Below, one piece after another: positions 43,457-54,663 of a DNA stretch of 64,000 bases. This DNA comes from Limnephilus marmoratus (taxonomy: Eukaryota; Arthropoda; Insecta; Trichoptera; Limnephilidae): contig OU862916.1 in NCBI GenBank assembly GCA_917880885.1, positions 52,240,831 through 52,304,830 on the forward strand, given 5' to 3'. The notes beneath the pieces were generated by a model. It searched no databases, was not told the origin of the DNA, and saw nothing but the letters and a program-made list of their open reading frames with translations. Position 1 is the first letter of the stretch. Each line of letters opens with the position of its first letter. The position numbers were made by a program, and so were the translations under genes.

Positions 43457-44410
43457 TGTAGCGGCTACTTAACCCGCTCTGCAAAATTTACCGCAGCGCC
43501 ACTGACCTCCACAGAATGAGCTGGAAGATAAGGCATACCTACCTTAGCGTGGTAGTAACTGGCGCATCGTAAATAAACACCGCCACCTAGGCGAAAGACC
43601 TAGAACGTCTGGCTGTACCGTTCAAGTGCCCGCAGAAAGTTCGAGCGATTTCTCACCTTTACGTGAATTCGCCGCATTACCTACCGCGAGAATTAATTAC
43701 TTGCCACGGGTATATAAGCCGCGCTCGCCGGCTCGGAGCTAGTCAGTCAGTACCTCAGTATTCATTCATCGGCCGGGCAAGCAACACAGAACGAGCAGTG
43801 TCGCGACTAAGTACCAGCCCGCGCGGGGCACGGGCCTCGCGCTGTCAATAGTGAACATCAATTTATCCAGCGTGACACAGGAACATTCCAGCACCTTCGA
43901 GGAACCTCTCCGACTACCATCTCGACATGAGATGTCAACCAGCACCCTGCAACGAGCAGCTACCACAACCACCACCGGCAACGCGCCATCATCCAACATC
44001 CTGCAACGAGCAGCAACAACAACTGGCAACGCGCCAGCATCCCCATCCTGCAACGAGCAGCAACCTCATCGCCTCTCAAGGTTCCTTCCTGCGTCACGTG
44101 TGTGCTCCGACCCACTGGACACACAGCCGCCATATCCCGTCAACACGACGTCGATCGACCGCCTGGACCAAGGTCTCGTCTACACCGCCATGGTGTAGGG
44201 TAACACGCCGGCTTCCTGAAGACCAGTGATCTTCACCGCCGTAATGTCCTGACCTTCATCTTCACATCATCGCGCAGCAGCATCACTACTGTCACTCCGC
44301 TCCCGCTCCGCATCGACCTCCGCTACGTAGCCACAATAAAGACTGACTCACACATCGACTGCACGCCTTTCATTTATCTCCCGTCTCTACCGATACGGAC
44401 CGCTCCCTCA
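43457..44410 (+). repeat. Solo LTR (gypsy-like), copy 1
   Basis: 954 bp, TGTAGCGGCTACTTAACCC ... CGCTCCCTCA, with 4-bp target duplication GTGG (43453-43456, 44411-44414). It has TATATAA at 43711-43717, arthropod initiator TCAGT at 43743-43747 (32 bp downstream) and AATAAA at 44335-44340. CTGCAACGAGCAG is repeated three times (43946, 44001, 44048). No internal coding region, so it is a recombined solo LTR. Confidence 0.85.
43711..43747 (+). promoter_or_regulatory. LTR core promoter (TATA box and initiator)
   Basis: TATATAA followed 32 bp later by TCAGT, the standard arthropod arrangement. The inverted copy 2 keeps the TATA box at 47680-47686. Confidence 0.65.
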
Positions 44411-45050
44411 GTGGTAACTTCTTCATCACTTCTTGCTGACTACTTACAACCAATAACTGACTCCTTAAAAATATATAAAAAAAATAATTAGTCACCACTT
44501 GAGACCACTACCCAACATTCTACTCACAGTAAAAGTTTAGATGTAAATTATGTTGTTTAGCTTATTAAAAGCGATTAAATATACGAAAATCCCGTGATAT
44601 ACGATATTATTAGATTACTGGAAAATGCGTAGGTTAAGTTTTACTCAGAATCTGGTGATCCATACGTTTTACTCAGAATCTGGTAATCTATACGTTTTAC
44701 TCGGAATCAGAACGAAGAAAGATTTGCAAAAGGTTAAGAGGAAAAAACTCGAGTCAGGTCAATAATTGATTCCAAGAAAGTGGAGGTAAGCTTATAAAAC
44801 TTGTCTTAGTATTAGAATTCGTCCTAGAACACTTCGTTCAGATTGTACTCAGAAAAGCTTTATTTACCCAAAACATATCTTATTTACGAATTCGAAGGTT
44901 TTATCATACATTTGTTTATGTAATATAGGTGGGTACACTAGACATATACTAATATTGTATTATGTGACTATCCGCAAAAAAAATGTTATTAACTGTTTGG
45001 CCGTTTCCCCGGTGGGGCAGGCAGAGGAAATCTACTGCCTCAAAACCCTT
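44411..45050. other. Unassigned; short tandem repeat inside
   Basis: 44639-44712 holds about 2.5 copies of a 31-bp unit with GTTTTACTCAGAATCTGGT. No gene. Confidence 0.5.
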
Positions 45051-45360
45051 TCTTGGCAAATACTTCGTGGTTCATTCACATTCACACATCGCCTTATACA
45101 CACTCCGTTAGTCTGACTCTTGACATGACCGGACTCAAATTTTCAATTCACTTGATAGCTCCTTGTCTTCCTCGGTCGTCCCCCGACTTCTTCCACTGTT
45201 CACTTTCGATTGATATAATATCCTTATACTCCTTTCATCATTCATCTTCCCCACATATCCAAACCCTCTAAGTGTCCCTTTCTTAATCTTATTCATTACG
45301 CCTATGTTAGCCTTGCATATTTTTCGAGTCCCCATATTTTTACAGTTCATAAATATATTA
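45051..45360 (-). pseudogene. LINE C-terminal remnant
   Basis: The minus frame 45135-45350 reads IGVMNKIKKGTLRGFGYVGK then SIRILYQSKVNSGRSRG, matching the 'LRWFGHV.RM....GRRSRGRPRK' ending of RTE/R2-like LINEs with drift. No RT remains. Confidence 0.5.
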
Positions 45361-47044
45361 TAATTTTACAATAGGTACTTGCTACTATTTCGAAAGTATT
45401 CAATAGCCACATAATAATATCAGGGTTTGAATCAGCACTGTACTGCGGTATGATGGCTGCCATAAACAAAAACGAAAAAATAATTAAAATTAATATTTTT
45501 ATTCCTGAAGTACTTAAATACCGATTCTCGAAATCTGCTTATTATTATAATCCATCCCATCAATAATGAGTAGATACGCCTACTCGTAAAATTATTATCT
45601 ACAAAAACAGCAAAAAAAGAAAACGACACGATTCTTCTCAGAATGAAAATGAGCTGTGCAAAAGATATAAGGTTTTGTCCATTGTATTTAATACCCCTGG
45701 CTTTGACTGAGATAATCTGGCGGGAAAGGCAAACAAACAATGTACTACTTTTGGCAACGTCGCCAAATAAACAGCACGTATTTATTTTGAAGCGAACCGG
45801 TGAAAAAATCGCATGTCGCAATGTTTACCACCCTATTTTTACAGGAGATAAATAAAAAAGGTACTCTTCCAGAGTAAACAGTCGTATTGATGTTTATTGT
45901 TTATTTTTTGGTAAAAAAGCACAATTCTAAAGTGTTATAGATTTTTTACAGAAACAATGACGCACAGTACATAAACAGTCCAGTTTCCTGAGTTTTTTTA
46001 ATCACTTAGACAAATATTTTGAACAAAATTCCAATACGTTTTCAAACTGCCTTAACAAAACTTTTTTCCATTTTTATAACGAGTTTTGACAATGATAATA
46101 AGTTACTCCTTTGTGGAGTTAAAAAAATTATTTGCTAATCGCAAGGATGACAAATATCGGTTAAATATGAAAATTTAAGAACTGCCAACTATAAAAAAAA
46201 TGGAGCGAAGTTTTTGTTTACTTTGCCAGTGACCGTGAGTTTCTCGAGGACAACGTATCCAATATGTCTTGGGCTACACTATTGGGAGACTTATTTTGCA
46301 TTAACCCTATACCAACATTATTAATATTCGACTATCGTTTCCTGACTTCTCAATTAGCAGAGCTGATAACAGTGATAACTCTTGTCTTCGGGAGTTAGGC
46401 CATTGAAACACAAGGATAATTGCAAGCGACTCGAGTTTTGTGTGCGTAGCATACGTCGTACTATTTTGCAATTATTTGTACACAACAAGACGCGTCAATA
46501 ATAGGTTTGATGTCAGTTGCATGCTACTTACCACGGTGGTAGCACGCTACGATGGTTGCACAAGCATCCGCTACTCGTTTTCTGAGCATGGTTTGAATGT
46601 TACATTTGTTCTGGGGGTGGGAAAATGTCCATATTTATATTACTGAAATTCACCGAAGTACTTAAGAAAGAATTTACCGGAGAAGGCATGAATTGAGGTT
46701 CGAAAAAAAGTAACGTCATTCTCATGTCGTCGCGGCGACAAATTTCCTGGAATTAATATTTTTTCCTTGTATGGGTGAACGCAAAATCTTCTTTTAATTC
46801 GATTTTTATTATCGTAAAGATAAAAAAGAACAATAGTATAATAGTTCATCGATAGTAATTTGACATTGTAATCAACTCCACGGTTGCACGTGAAAAAATG
46901 GTCAAGTTCAGCGTAATTCGCGTAGCGCAGTGTACCGAAACCAGCTTGGCGCGCCGCTACCCGAATTTCTACCGATTTCTTACATGTCTTTAATAAGAGC
47001 TTTAAAACTTAAACAAGTTAAGTTTCAAAGCTCTTAAAAAAATA
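45361..47044. other. No gene seen
   Basis: Two opposite-strand frames at 45432-45855 overlap without family features. The rest is AT-rich. Confidence 0.4.
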
Positions 47045-47048
47045 TATG

Positions 47049-47908
47049 TGAGGGAGCGGTCCGTATCGGTAGAGTCGGGACGAGAAATAAAAGGCGTCAA
47101 GTCGATGCGTGAGTCAGTCTTTATTGTGGCTACGTAGCGGAGGTCGATGCGGAGCGGGAGCGGAGTGACAGTAGTGATGCTGCTGCACGATGATGTGAAG
47201 ATGAAGGTCAGGACACTACGGCGGTGAAGATCACAGGTCTTCAGGAAGCCGGCGTGTTGCCCTACACCGTGGCGGTGTAGACGTGACCTTGGTCCAGGCG
47301 ATGGCCGTCGTCGCGTTGACGAGGTATTGGCGGCTGTGTGTCCAGTGAGTCGGAGCACACACGTGACGCAGGAAGGAACCTTGAGAGGCGATGAGGATGC
47401 TGGCGCGTTGCCAGGTGCTGGTTGCTGCTCGTTGCAGGATGCTGGATGATGGCGCGTTGCCGGTTGTGGTTGCTGCTCGTTGCAGGATGTTGATTGCCAT
47501 CTCATGTCGAGATGGTAGTTGGAGAAGTGCTGGAATGTTCCTGAGTCACGCTGGATAAATTGTTCACTGCTAACTGCGCGGGCCCGTGCCGGGCGCAGTT
47601 ACTGCACTGCTCGGACTGTGTTCCTTTATCGATGAATGGAAAGTAAGTACTGACTGGCTCCGAGCAAGCGAGCGCGGCTTATATACCCGTGGCAAGTAAT
47701 TAGTCTCGTGGTAGGTAATCGCTCGAACTTTCTGCGGGCACTTGTTTGGTACAGCCAGACGTTCTAGCTCTTTCGCGTAGGTGGCGGATTATTTACGATG
47801 CGCCAGTTATTACTACGCTAAGGTAGGTATGCCGTATCTTCCAGTGTATTCTGTGGACGTCAGTGGCGCAGCGTTAAACTTCGCAGAACGGGTTAAATGA
47901 CCGCCACA
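47049..47908 (-). repeat. Solo LTR (gypsy-like), copy 2, inverted
   Basis: 860 bp, starts on the minus strand TGTGGCGGTCATTTAACCC and ends CGCTCCCTCA. Target duplication TATG (47045-47048, 47909-47912). TATA box at 47680-47686 and polyadenylation signal at 47120-47125, both on the minus strand. It shares the CTGCAACGAGCAG-type subrepeats with copy 1. Confidence 0.85.
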
Positions 47909-48054
47909 TATGTAATTTTTGAAGATAATATCTAGACATTCCCCGTACCGAAACGCAAATTATATAAAATTCCCTCAATGGAAAAAAACCGCAAAGTATG
48001 CTCCAGAAAATATTATAAACACGTTTGTTTCAGTTATTTTACAAGTCATATATA

Positions 48055-48385
48055 TATTTTTTACATGAGTTCCACACAGGGGACCCTGAAGAAAATAATT
48101 TCCTTCAGGGCCTATGTCATCTTTGGGGATGCTGTGTGGACGGTTTTTTTAAGGAAAGGAAGAAGAGGGGAGTTCTGGGAAGGAAAAGGTCTTACGGGAT
48201 GGGTAGGAATCTGGGGTTCAGTGTGTTCTGGTCATCCACCTCCAAGACCTAGACAAACCTCACCCCATGAACCCGGGCACCCATGATAAATCACCAAACG
48301 TAGTGCACCACTACGGCAGAGGTGTTGATTATCCAATAAAGGTTCCCGCGGCGGCGGTACCCATTCCGCCTCCCAAATTGAGTAT
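48055..48385 (-). mobile_element. SINE-2, near full length
   Basis: From reversed poly(A) ATTTTTTACATGAG through CAGGGCCTATGTCATCTTTG to CCGCCTCCCAAATTG. ORFs inside it are spurious. Confidence 0.8.
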
Positions 48386-49295
48386 GTAAGTATGAAAAAA
48401 GTATGTATGTTGTATGTATGAAAAAATTCACAGTGTTTCTTTAAATTCTGTTTAAGACAACCCTCGCGGGATTTTTTCTCTATTTTAAACGAGTCGTGTT
48501 TTATTAAACATTTTCACAATTTTCGCATCGATTTTGTCGCTTTAAATACTAGCGAGCTCCTCTAACATTCGTAATATCATATCTCTCCATCTTCTTCTTT
48601 TTGAGCCCGGTTGCGGCGCCTTAAAGAGTAGCATATCAGTAAGCGACTTGTGGTTGCATCACAGTCACGAAGCCTAGAGTTTTTTTTTAATTGTTTTGAT
48701 TTCAGGCAATCATGAATTTAGCTTTCACGTGAATCCAATTTATTTTACGGAAAAACATCAGATTGTTCTGTATTATTAATAATTAAAACAACGTATGCAA
48801 AAGTGCGAATACACAATTTAAAAAAACAACCCTTAAACCGCACTCCCCGTGCCAAATTCAATAATAATAACCGACTAATATGTAAATAAGAAATCGTGTG
48901 CGGAATGTGAAAACTGAATATTGCCGACGCTGTGTTTATCAAATTTTGCCAATAAATATTACCTTTCTCCTTAATCTACAGGCAAACAAAATATTACCGG
49001 TCGCGTTAAATTGAACATTTAATATAACATGCGGTACTGTCTATAAATAAGTCAGTATTGACCGTAGAATAGAGGAAAATTCACATTGGAGCAGTTCCAT
49101 TATTGACGTTATGCTAAAATCTGAGAGATATTTGCTCTATTCAATGCTGTTTCAATATCCTCGAATTCTCAAATCGAATTCTTGTTGATTTTAAACAACA
49201 ATGAAAACCTACATTGTTCTGTGCTAGAGCACAGGAAGTGCAAACATATTTTCTGCTTTCTGATGAAAAAAATATTTTATCCAAATAAATTTAAT
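48386..49295. other. No gene; RTE-like tail fragment
   Basis: 48590-48640 (CTTCTTCTTTTTGAGCC, GGTTGCGGCGCCTTAAAG) looks like the reverse of an RTE 3' end with a (GAA)n tail. A TATG-rich microsatellite is at 48383-48423. Confidence 0.4.
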
Positions 49296-49690
49296 ACTTT
49301 TTTGAAGTAAAACTTCTTTACGCACGCTCGACTTGCGGGGTAAGCTGGTGAATGTGTTACGAAAAGTGGTGACGTGTTACAAAAAGTGGTGATGTGTTAA
49401 GAAAAGTGTGATGTTACGATAAGTGTGTTGTTACGAAAAGTGTGATGCGAACGGTAATCGATGAGAACGGTGATCGATGGCGAGGCGAACTGTCGGGCCT
49501 CTACGCACGCTTGACTTGGAGAGTGATAAGGATAAGGATGGTCACCCCAAGGTCGTAGGTTACCCCAGGGTCGTAGGTCATCCCATGGTCATATGTCACC
49601 CCAATGTCATACGTCACCTCAATGTCAATGTCAATGTCATATATTATTTTATAAGTTAGTGAAGTTTTACTTCAGTCGTGTGGTCACACT
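49296..49690. repeat. Two-part minisatellite element
   Basis: Part 1 (49353-49445): about five degenerate copies of GTGTTACGAAAAGTGGTGA. Part 2 (49541-49640): about five copies of a 19-20-bp unit like TCACCCCAAGGTCGTAGG. The flanks are inverted copies of one word, GAAGTAAAACTTC (49303) and GAAGTTTTACTTC (49663), and ACGCACGCTCGACTTG / ACGCACGCTTGACTTG precede each part. Confidence 0.7.
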
Positions 49691-49880
49691 CTTTTTTATG
49701 AGAGTATTTTTTAAATTATGCTATTTTCATATTTTTAAAGTTAATATTATATCCTACATTAATAAAAATTCTTCAGCTGAAGATTACGGAACTAAATATT
49801 TATCGTTCTTTCTAGCCTCCCTGAGTTAACTATCTCCCGTCAGTTTTTTGTGTATTCAAAACCATAGGTAGACTCATACT

Positions 49881-50171
49881 CAGTGGCGGCTCGTGACTTT
49901 TGGGTGTGCTAGGGTGTTATCCCAAAAAATGGCATTACGGATGTTGTCGTAGGCGAAAAATTTTTTTTATTTTTTTTTCAAAAATTGGTTTTAGTATGAA
50001 GATTTTTCAGGAAATCCGTGCGGTGCACGGACAGAAACTTCCTGAAATTTTTCATAAGTACAAAAAAAAAATTTAAAAAAAAAGAATTGTTTTGGGCTAC
50101 AACAACATCAATAATGCCATTTTTTGTAATATCGGCACTCTAGCACACCCACAAGTCATGAGCCGCCACTG
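49881..50171. mobile_element. Long-TIR MITE with 6-bp duplication
   Basis: 291 bp. TIRs begin CAGTGGCGGCTCGTGACTTT and extend about 60 bp including TGCTAG and AATGGCATTA. CATACT flanks both sides (49875-49880, 50172-50177). A central palindrome around TCAGGAAATCCGTG completes a foldback. No ORF. Confidence 0.78.
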
Positions 50172-50177
50172 CATACT

Positions 50178-50810
50178 AGTTTCCATATGACAAGTACTGT
50201 CACGGCCGATACCGAGACACGAAAAGATGACTGTAAATCCCTTTTTTTTTGTTTTGAGTAAATACCAAATAATTGTGTTTTGAAATTCAATCGTAAGGAA
50301 AGTAGGAATTGAAAGGAAATCTCTTACCTTTTGACGGCGTACTACGGCGATGCAGGATCGATCCTGGCTTTCAGCACTGACACAACACCAGGATTCTACG
50401 AACGACAGTTTTTTACGATAAAAAGACGAAATCTTGCGATATTTGCAATATTATCCACGAGAGAGCTGTGACCCATGTCACGAACAAAATTCAACTGCCC
50501 AAGTAGGTAGGGTAAACTTGGGCGATAATATTGTTCCATTATTTCCTCATGTAGGTAGGTTCATCTTCTTCTCCTGGTAGAGACTTTTGAGGAAAGGAGG
50601 AAGAGAAAGGAATGCATGATTACTGAAGGACTTGAGGAAAATGGATTTAGTTTTCTAAAAGACTGTTTCAGAACCAAACAAGTACATATTTCCGAAATTG
50701 CTCCACCGATCATATACCTACCTAAATAAAAAACTTCACATATCCGGATTTTTTAGTAGTAGAGTATTTTTAACGCTTAAGTTGAAATAGATTGTTATTT
50801 TCTACATATT
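50178..50810. other. No gene; candidate splice donor
   Basis: On the minus strand AAAAG-GTAAGAGA (donor at 50327/50328) follows a GC-moderate stretch with TCAGT at 50376-50380. This could be a non-coding first exon but has no coding support. Confidence 0.2.
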
Positions 50811-51590
50811 AGACGGCCCTCGTGATCCAGGGGTAAGGTTCTCGACTAGCAAACCAAAGGTCACCGGCTTAAATCCCGACGAGCGTAAATAAAATTTTAT
50901 TTGATTAATTTGTGCTCTTTCACAATGAATTAAACAAAAATAATGTGTAGATCTCAGGGTAGAGTCTTTTTAAGGAAAGGGAGGAGAGGAAGTTCTGGGA
51001 AGTAAAAAGGTATGAGGGGTGGGTAGGAATCTCAGGGCCTATGTCATCTCAGGGGATGCTGTGTGGAGGGTCTTTTTAAGGAAAAGGAGGAGAGGAAGTA
51101 CTGAGAAGGAAAAAGGTATGAGGGGTGGGTAAGAATCTGGGGGACAGTGTGCCCAATGACGGACGTATGAATTTATCACTTCCACTGCGGTTGAAGGGGA
51201 TGGGTCGAGAGAGTCCAGCGGGAGAGGTCAAAAGAACTCCATAGAAAATAGGCAGACGCATCCGCCACCAAAACCTAGACAAACCTCACCCCGTGAACCC
51301 GAGCATCCCTGCTAAGTCAACAAACGTAGCGAACGACTTGGGGTGATCTGTGACAGAGGTGTTGGTTATACAATAAATGGTTCCGGGGCGACGGTACCCA
51401 TACGCGCCTCCTAAATGGTTTGGTGGGCAGATTTGGATAGCCGGATATCTCCCCACCTTCCTCTTTCCCATCTACTTCCCTTCCCCTCTACCTTCAGCCA
51501 CACAACATATCTCACTTGGAATGCAGTAAGCAGGAGTAGTTAGGAGTCGTTTAGGACTCTTGTGCGGTATTCACACAAAAAAAAAGAGTT
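50811..51590. mobile_element. SINE-1 interrupted by rearranged SINE-2
   Basis: SINE-1 head (plus) at 50811-50945: ATCCAGGGGTAAGGTTCTCG and AAATAAAATTTTATTTGATT. SINE-1 tail at 51422-51590: CTCTACCTTCAGCCACACAA, CTTGTGCGGTATTCAC. Between them lies minus-strand SINE-2 (about 50950-51420) with a tandem duplication of its middle (50953-51030 and 51060-51140). Confidence 0.75.
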
Positions 51591-53021
51591 AGTAAAATCT
51601 GTTTTTAGAAGGAAATTATAAACCATCCAAGGCCTCAAAAAGAAAAACCCATTTAAAATATTAAATAATAGGTATTTCTTAATTGAATTCAAAATCATTA
51701 ACAAACATCAAGACCTGAATCATCTCTTTTGTACTGGTTTAATTCCTTGACAACATTTCCGCCCTTCGCCAGGCCAAACTTAGAAGGGGCGGAAATCGGC
51801 GATTCCTTCCCTTTAGCGGGTTGACAACCAGAGAGCGCCACTTTACGGCCGGGAAATGTACAGAAAATATGATTAATAAATCTACAGAGGCCATTGCGGC
51901 CCGGAAAACTTACCGGAACTGTTTATTACCCGTAATCAATTACCATAGTTTTAATTAAATTAATACCGGAGGGAATTGAGAGTCTTCGTAGATAAAATTC
52001 TGAACCAAAACAACGTAAGTAAAATTCTAAAACAAACACGCAGACAGTGCGGTAATTTAAATGTAAAAAATTCAAAACTTTTTAATGAAACATTTTTTTA
52101 AGTGAAAATTTCTTTAGCATCATTGAGATTTGATACTCGATGAAACGGAAACGAGTGACACTAAAAAGAGACGTACACATACATCTATAGAATTTAGCCA
52201 AGTGTTATAAACCGCCTAATGAACCTTTGCAGACTTCAGCCGACCAGGCATCGAATCTTACGAAATCCAAAAAAATGAATGTTTTTATCTTTTTAAATCA
52301 ATATGCAATCTTCAAACAACTCCAAAATTAACAGGCAAAAGAAAATACAAAAGAAAGAGACATCTAGCGACCCGAAGAAGAAAAGACAAATACTAATAAG
52401 ATGACCAAATGTATAGGAAAAGGTGCACTGGAATTCGAAGCCAAAATGTGGATAAAATCATCCTTCACATTGATTTAAAAAAGTGCTTCGTAGTCTCCCC
52501 ACCTTGTCTACTTCAGTTTTATGAAGGTTTCACTTCTACCGTGTGTGAATTGCACACTCCGATTTTTTTCTATATCTTTACTTGCAGCCTTAAGATAAAC
52601 TTTATGGCTTATAGTATCCTTAAGATGCTGTGTTAAAGATAGGGGATGACAGAATATCATTCATTGAATGTGAGGTAAATGTGCAAACGTCAGATATTTT
52701 TTCACTCAAATGGTTGGTAATTCATAGATTGAAGATAACATATATCTTACGAGCATGATGAGTTTTTATAAAATTATATTTTGACTGGCATGACTTTAAT
52801 GTTGTCTTTCAGGTTGCGCGGGTTTTTAATATATTTATGTTCTTCCTTATACCACGCTGCACAGCTTAGGCCACCAAGTAGCAGATATTTTCAATAGCAC
52901 TGAAAGAACTCACAAAAAAGCATTTCACAAAGCTATTAGTTTTGCATTTTTTTTTCAAAATTGTAAATTTCAATCACCTGTTTAGACTGTACGAGTAAAA
53001 TTGTTTTGTAATCCATTGTTA
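51591..53021. other. No gene seen
   Basis: 51770-51910 is GC-richer and includes CGGCCGGGAAATGTACAG; no ORF, TIR or splice-flanked exon could be assigned. Confidence 0.35.
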
Positions 53022-53974
53022 TGCAGGGTGTCCCAAAAGAAAGTTTATACTTGTTTTGATTTCTGTGTGAACGCAACTTTTCCGAGGGGCGCGGGGGGTA
53101 TGTCAATCAGTAGTCTGGTTCTTGGGAATTTAGTCGCTATGAGGCATTTCTCGGGAGCGACAGCGCGTTGTGCATGCGTGAGTTTTACAAAAATGGTGAT
53201 TCGACGACTGAAGCGCGTAGAAGATTCTGCAATATTTGAGGTTTTCGTCAATTCAATGATGCGTCAAGCATTCCTCACATTCAAAAATGGGTCAAAGAAG
53301 AGATCGGTACAACGCTGGCAAAACCAAAATCCGGGCCAACAAGGTCATCGAGAATGGTAGAAAACGTAGAGAGTGTGTGTCAGCCTTTTCGTGACGACTC
53401 AAACTTTTCGATTCGGAAGTGCGCAAGTGCTTTAAATGTTCATAGATCATCGTTACACAGCATTTTGCAAAAATACCTAATGCTGCACCCCTACAAACTT
53501 ACTGTCTGTAACCAAAGAACATGGTTCCAGCAAGATGGAGCAACATTACATATGTCCAATACGTCTCTGCCATGAGTTCGTGAAATTTTCCCTGGCAAAT
53601 TGATCTCCAGGAGAGGTGACATAAATTGGCTTCCTCGTGGTCCTGACTTAACCCATATGAACTTTTTCCTGTGCGGTTATCTCAAATCTAAAGTGTACGC
53701 CAAAAATCCGACTTCCCTGATGCAATTAAAAGAAAATATCCGTCACGAAATGGCAGCCATCACGAAGCCTACCTGTCGAGCGGTCGTGAGAAATTTTACT
53801 CTTCGATTAAATTAATGCAGTGAACACGAGGGTTTACATTTGGTCGATAATATTTTTGAGAAATAAATTCCCAAATTTTGTATTTTAGTTTTTGACAAAC
53901 ATTTTTTCGATAGAACCCTTCCTCTTTTTTAAATCGATCCACTAAATATAAACTTTCTTTTGGGACATCCTGTA
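53022..53974 (+). mobile_element. Tc1/mariner-superfamily element with dead transposase
   Basis: TIRs: CAGGGTGTCCCAAAAGAAAG at the left and ACAGGATGTCCCAAAAGAAAG (inverted) at the right, flanked by TA. Remnants in order: helix-turn-helix part SIRKCASALNVHRSSLHSIL (53354 frame), the second-Asp motif WFQQDGATLH, then ISRRGDINWLPRGPDL and FFLCGYLKSKVYAKNPT. The first catalytic Asp region is deleted between HPYKLTV and CNQRTW, and the third-position motif is PDLTHMN instead of PDLTP.D. At least three frame breaks. It cannot encode an active transposase, but both ends are intact. Confidence 0.85.
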
Positions 53975-53976
53975 TA

Positions 53977-54547
53977 AGAAATGTGTTATTCTGTATAAGG
54001 TTTTTGTAAATAAGTAAATAGTAAACATGAGACGTTCAAGAACAAAATAATAACATGAAATAGATCAAGGGATTTTTATTATTACAATCACCCCTATTTT
54101 AAAGATCCCTCTCTGTTTTTCTATTCTTTATTGTTTTTCTATTTATTTATTGTAAGACAGGCAGGCCTACGAGTATAATGATTCATAAAGCAGGACTGAA
54201 ATTGTAATGCAACAGAGTTAGCTATTTCGCGGTCGGGAGCGCCATCAGTTATCGTCCCCTTATGTGGTGGCATTTAATCAAAAAGGGCGACTTGATCCGA
54301 TCCCTACAGCAGTTTGAACGAAACAATTTGTACAAAATATATATTTAATTGCTTTAGGGTGAAGAGCCGTTCCATCCATCTTGGTTTGGATGATGGCAAT
54401 TTACAAAGGTTGCCACCCGTTAATGCCAAATTAATTGGGTAGTGGTAAATATTCCCAACATGACCCTGGTGAAAAACCATTATTGATATTTTTTCTTCCT
54501 TTTTAAATATGAAAGCCGCAAAATAGTTCCAACTGCTCTCATCCGTC
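53977..54547. other. No gene seen
   Basis: AT-rich. The 90-codon minus frame at 54304-54576 overlaps SINE-1 and has no features. Confidence 0.4.
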
Positions 54548-54663
54548 TGGAGCCAGTGGAACGATGGCACCTCCAACTGGGGTGTGTTGAGAGGCTGAAG
54601 GAAGTTGGGAGGGGACGGAGATGGGGTAGATGGAGGTGGCGAAGTATTTAAATATTTAGATCT
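54548..54663 (-). mobile_element. SINE-1 3' part, split by LINE
   Basis: CTGGAGCCAGTGGAACGATG to ATTTAGATCT is the reversed 3' half; the head half resumes at 57028. Confidence 0.8.

Noticed and set aside
43851..44229. Gln/Asn-rich ORFs (CNEQQ-like repeats), also at 47002-47505
   Set aside because: They lie inside the solo LTRs and come from tandem subrepeats around CTGCAACGAGCAG; all frames are open because of the repeat.
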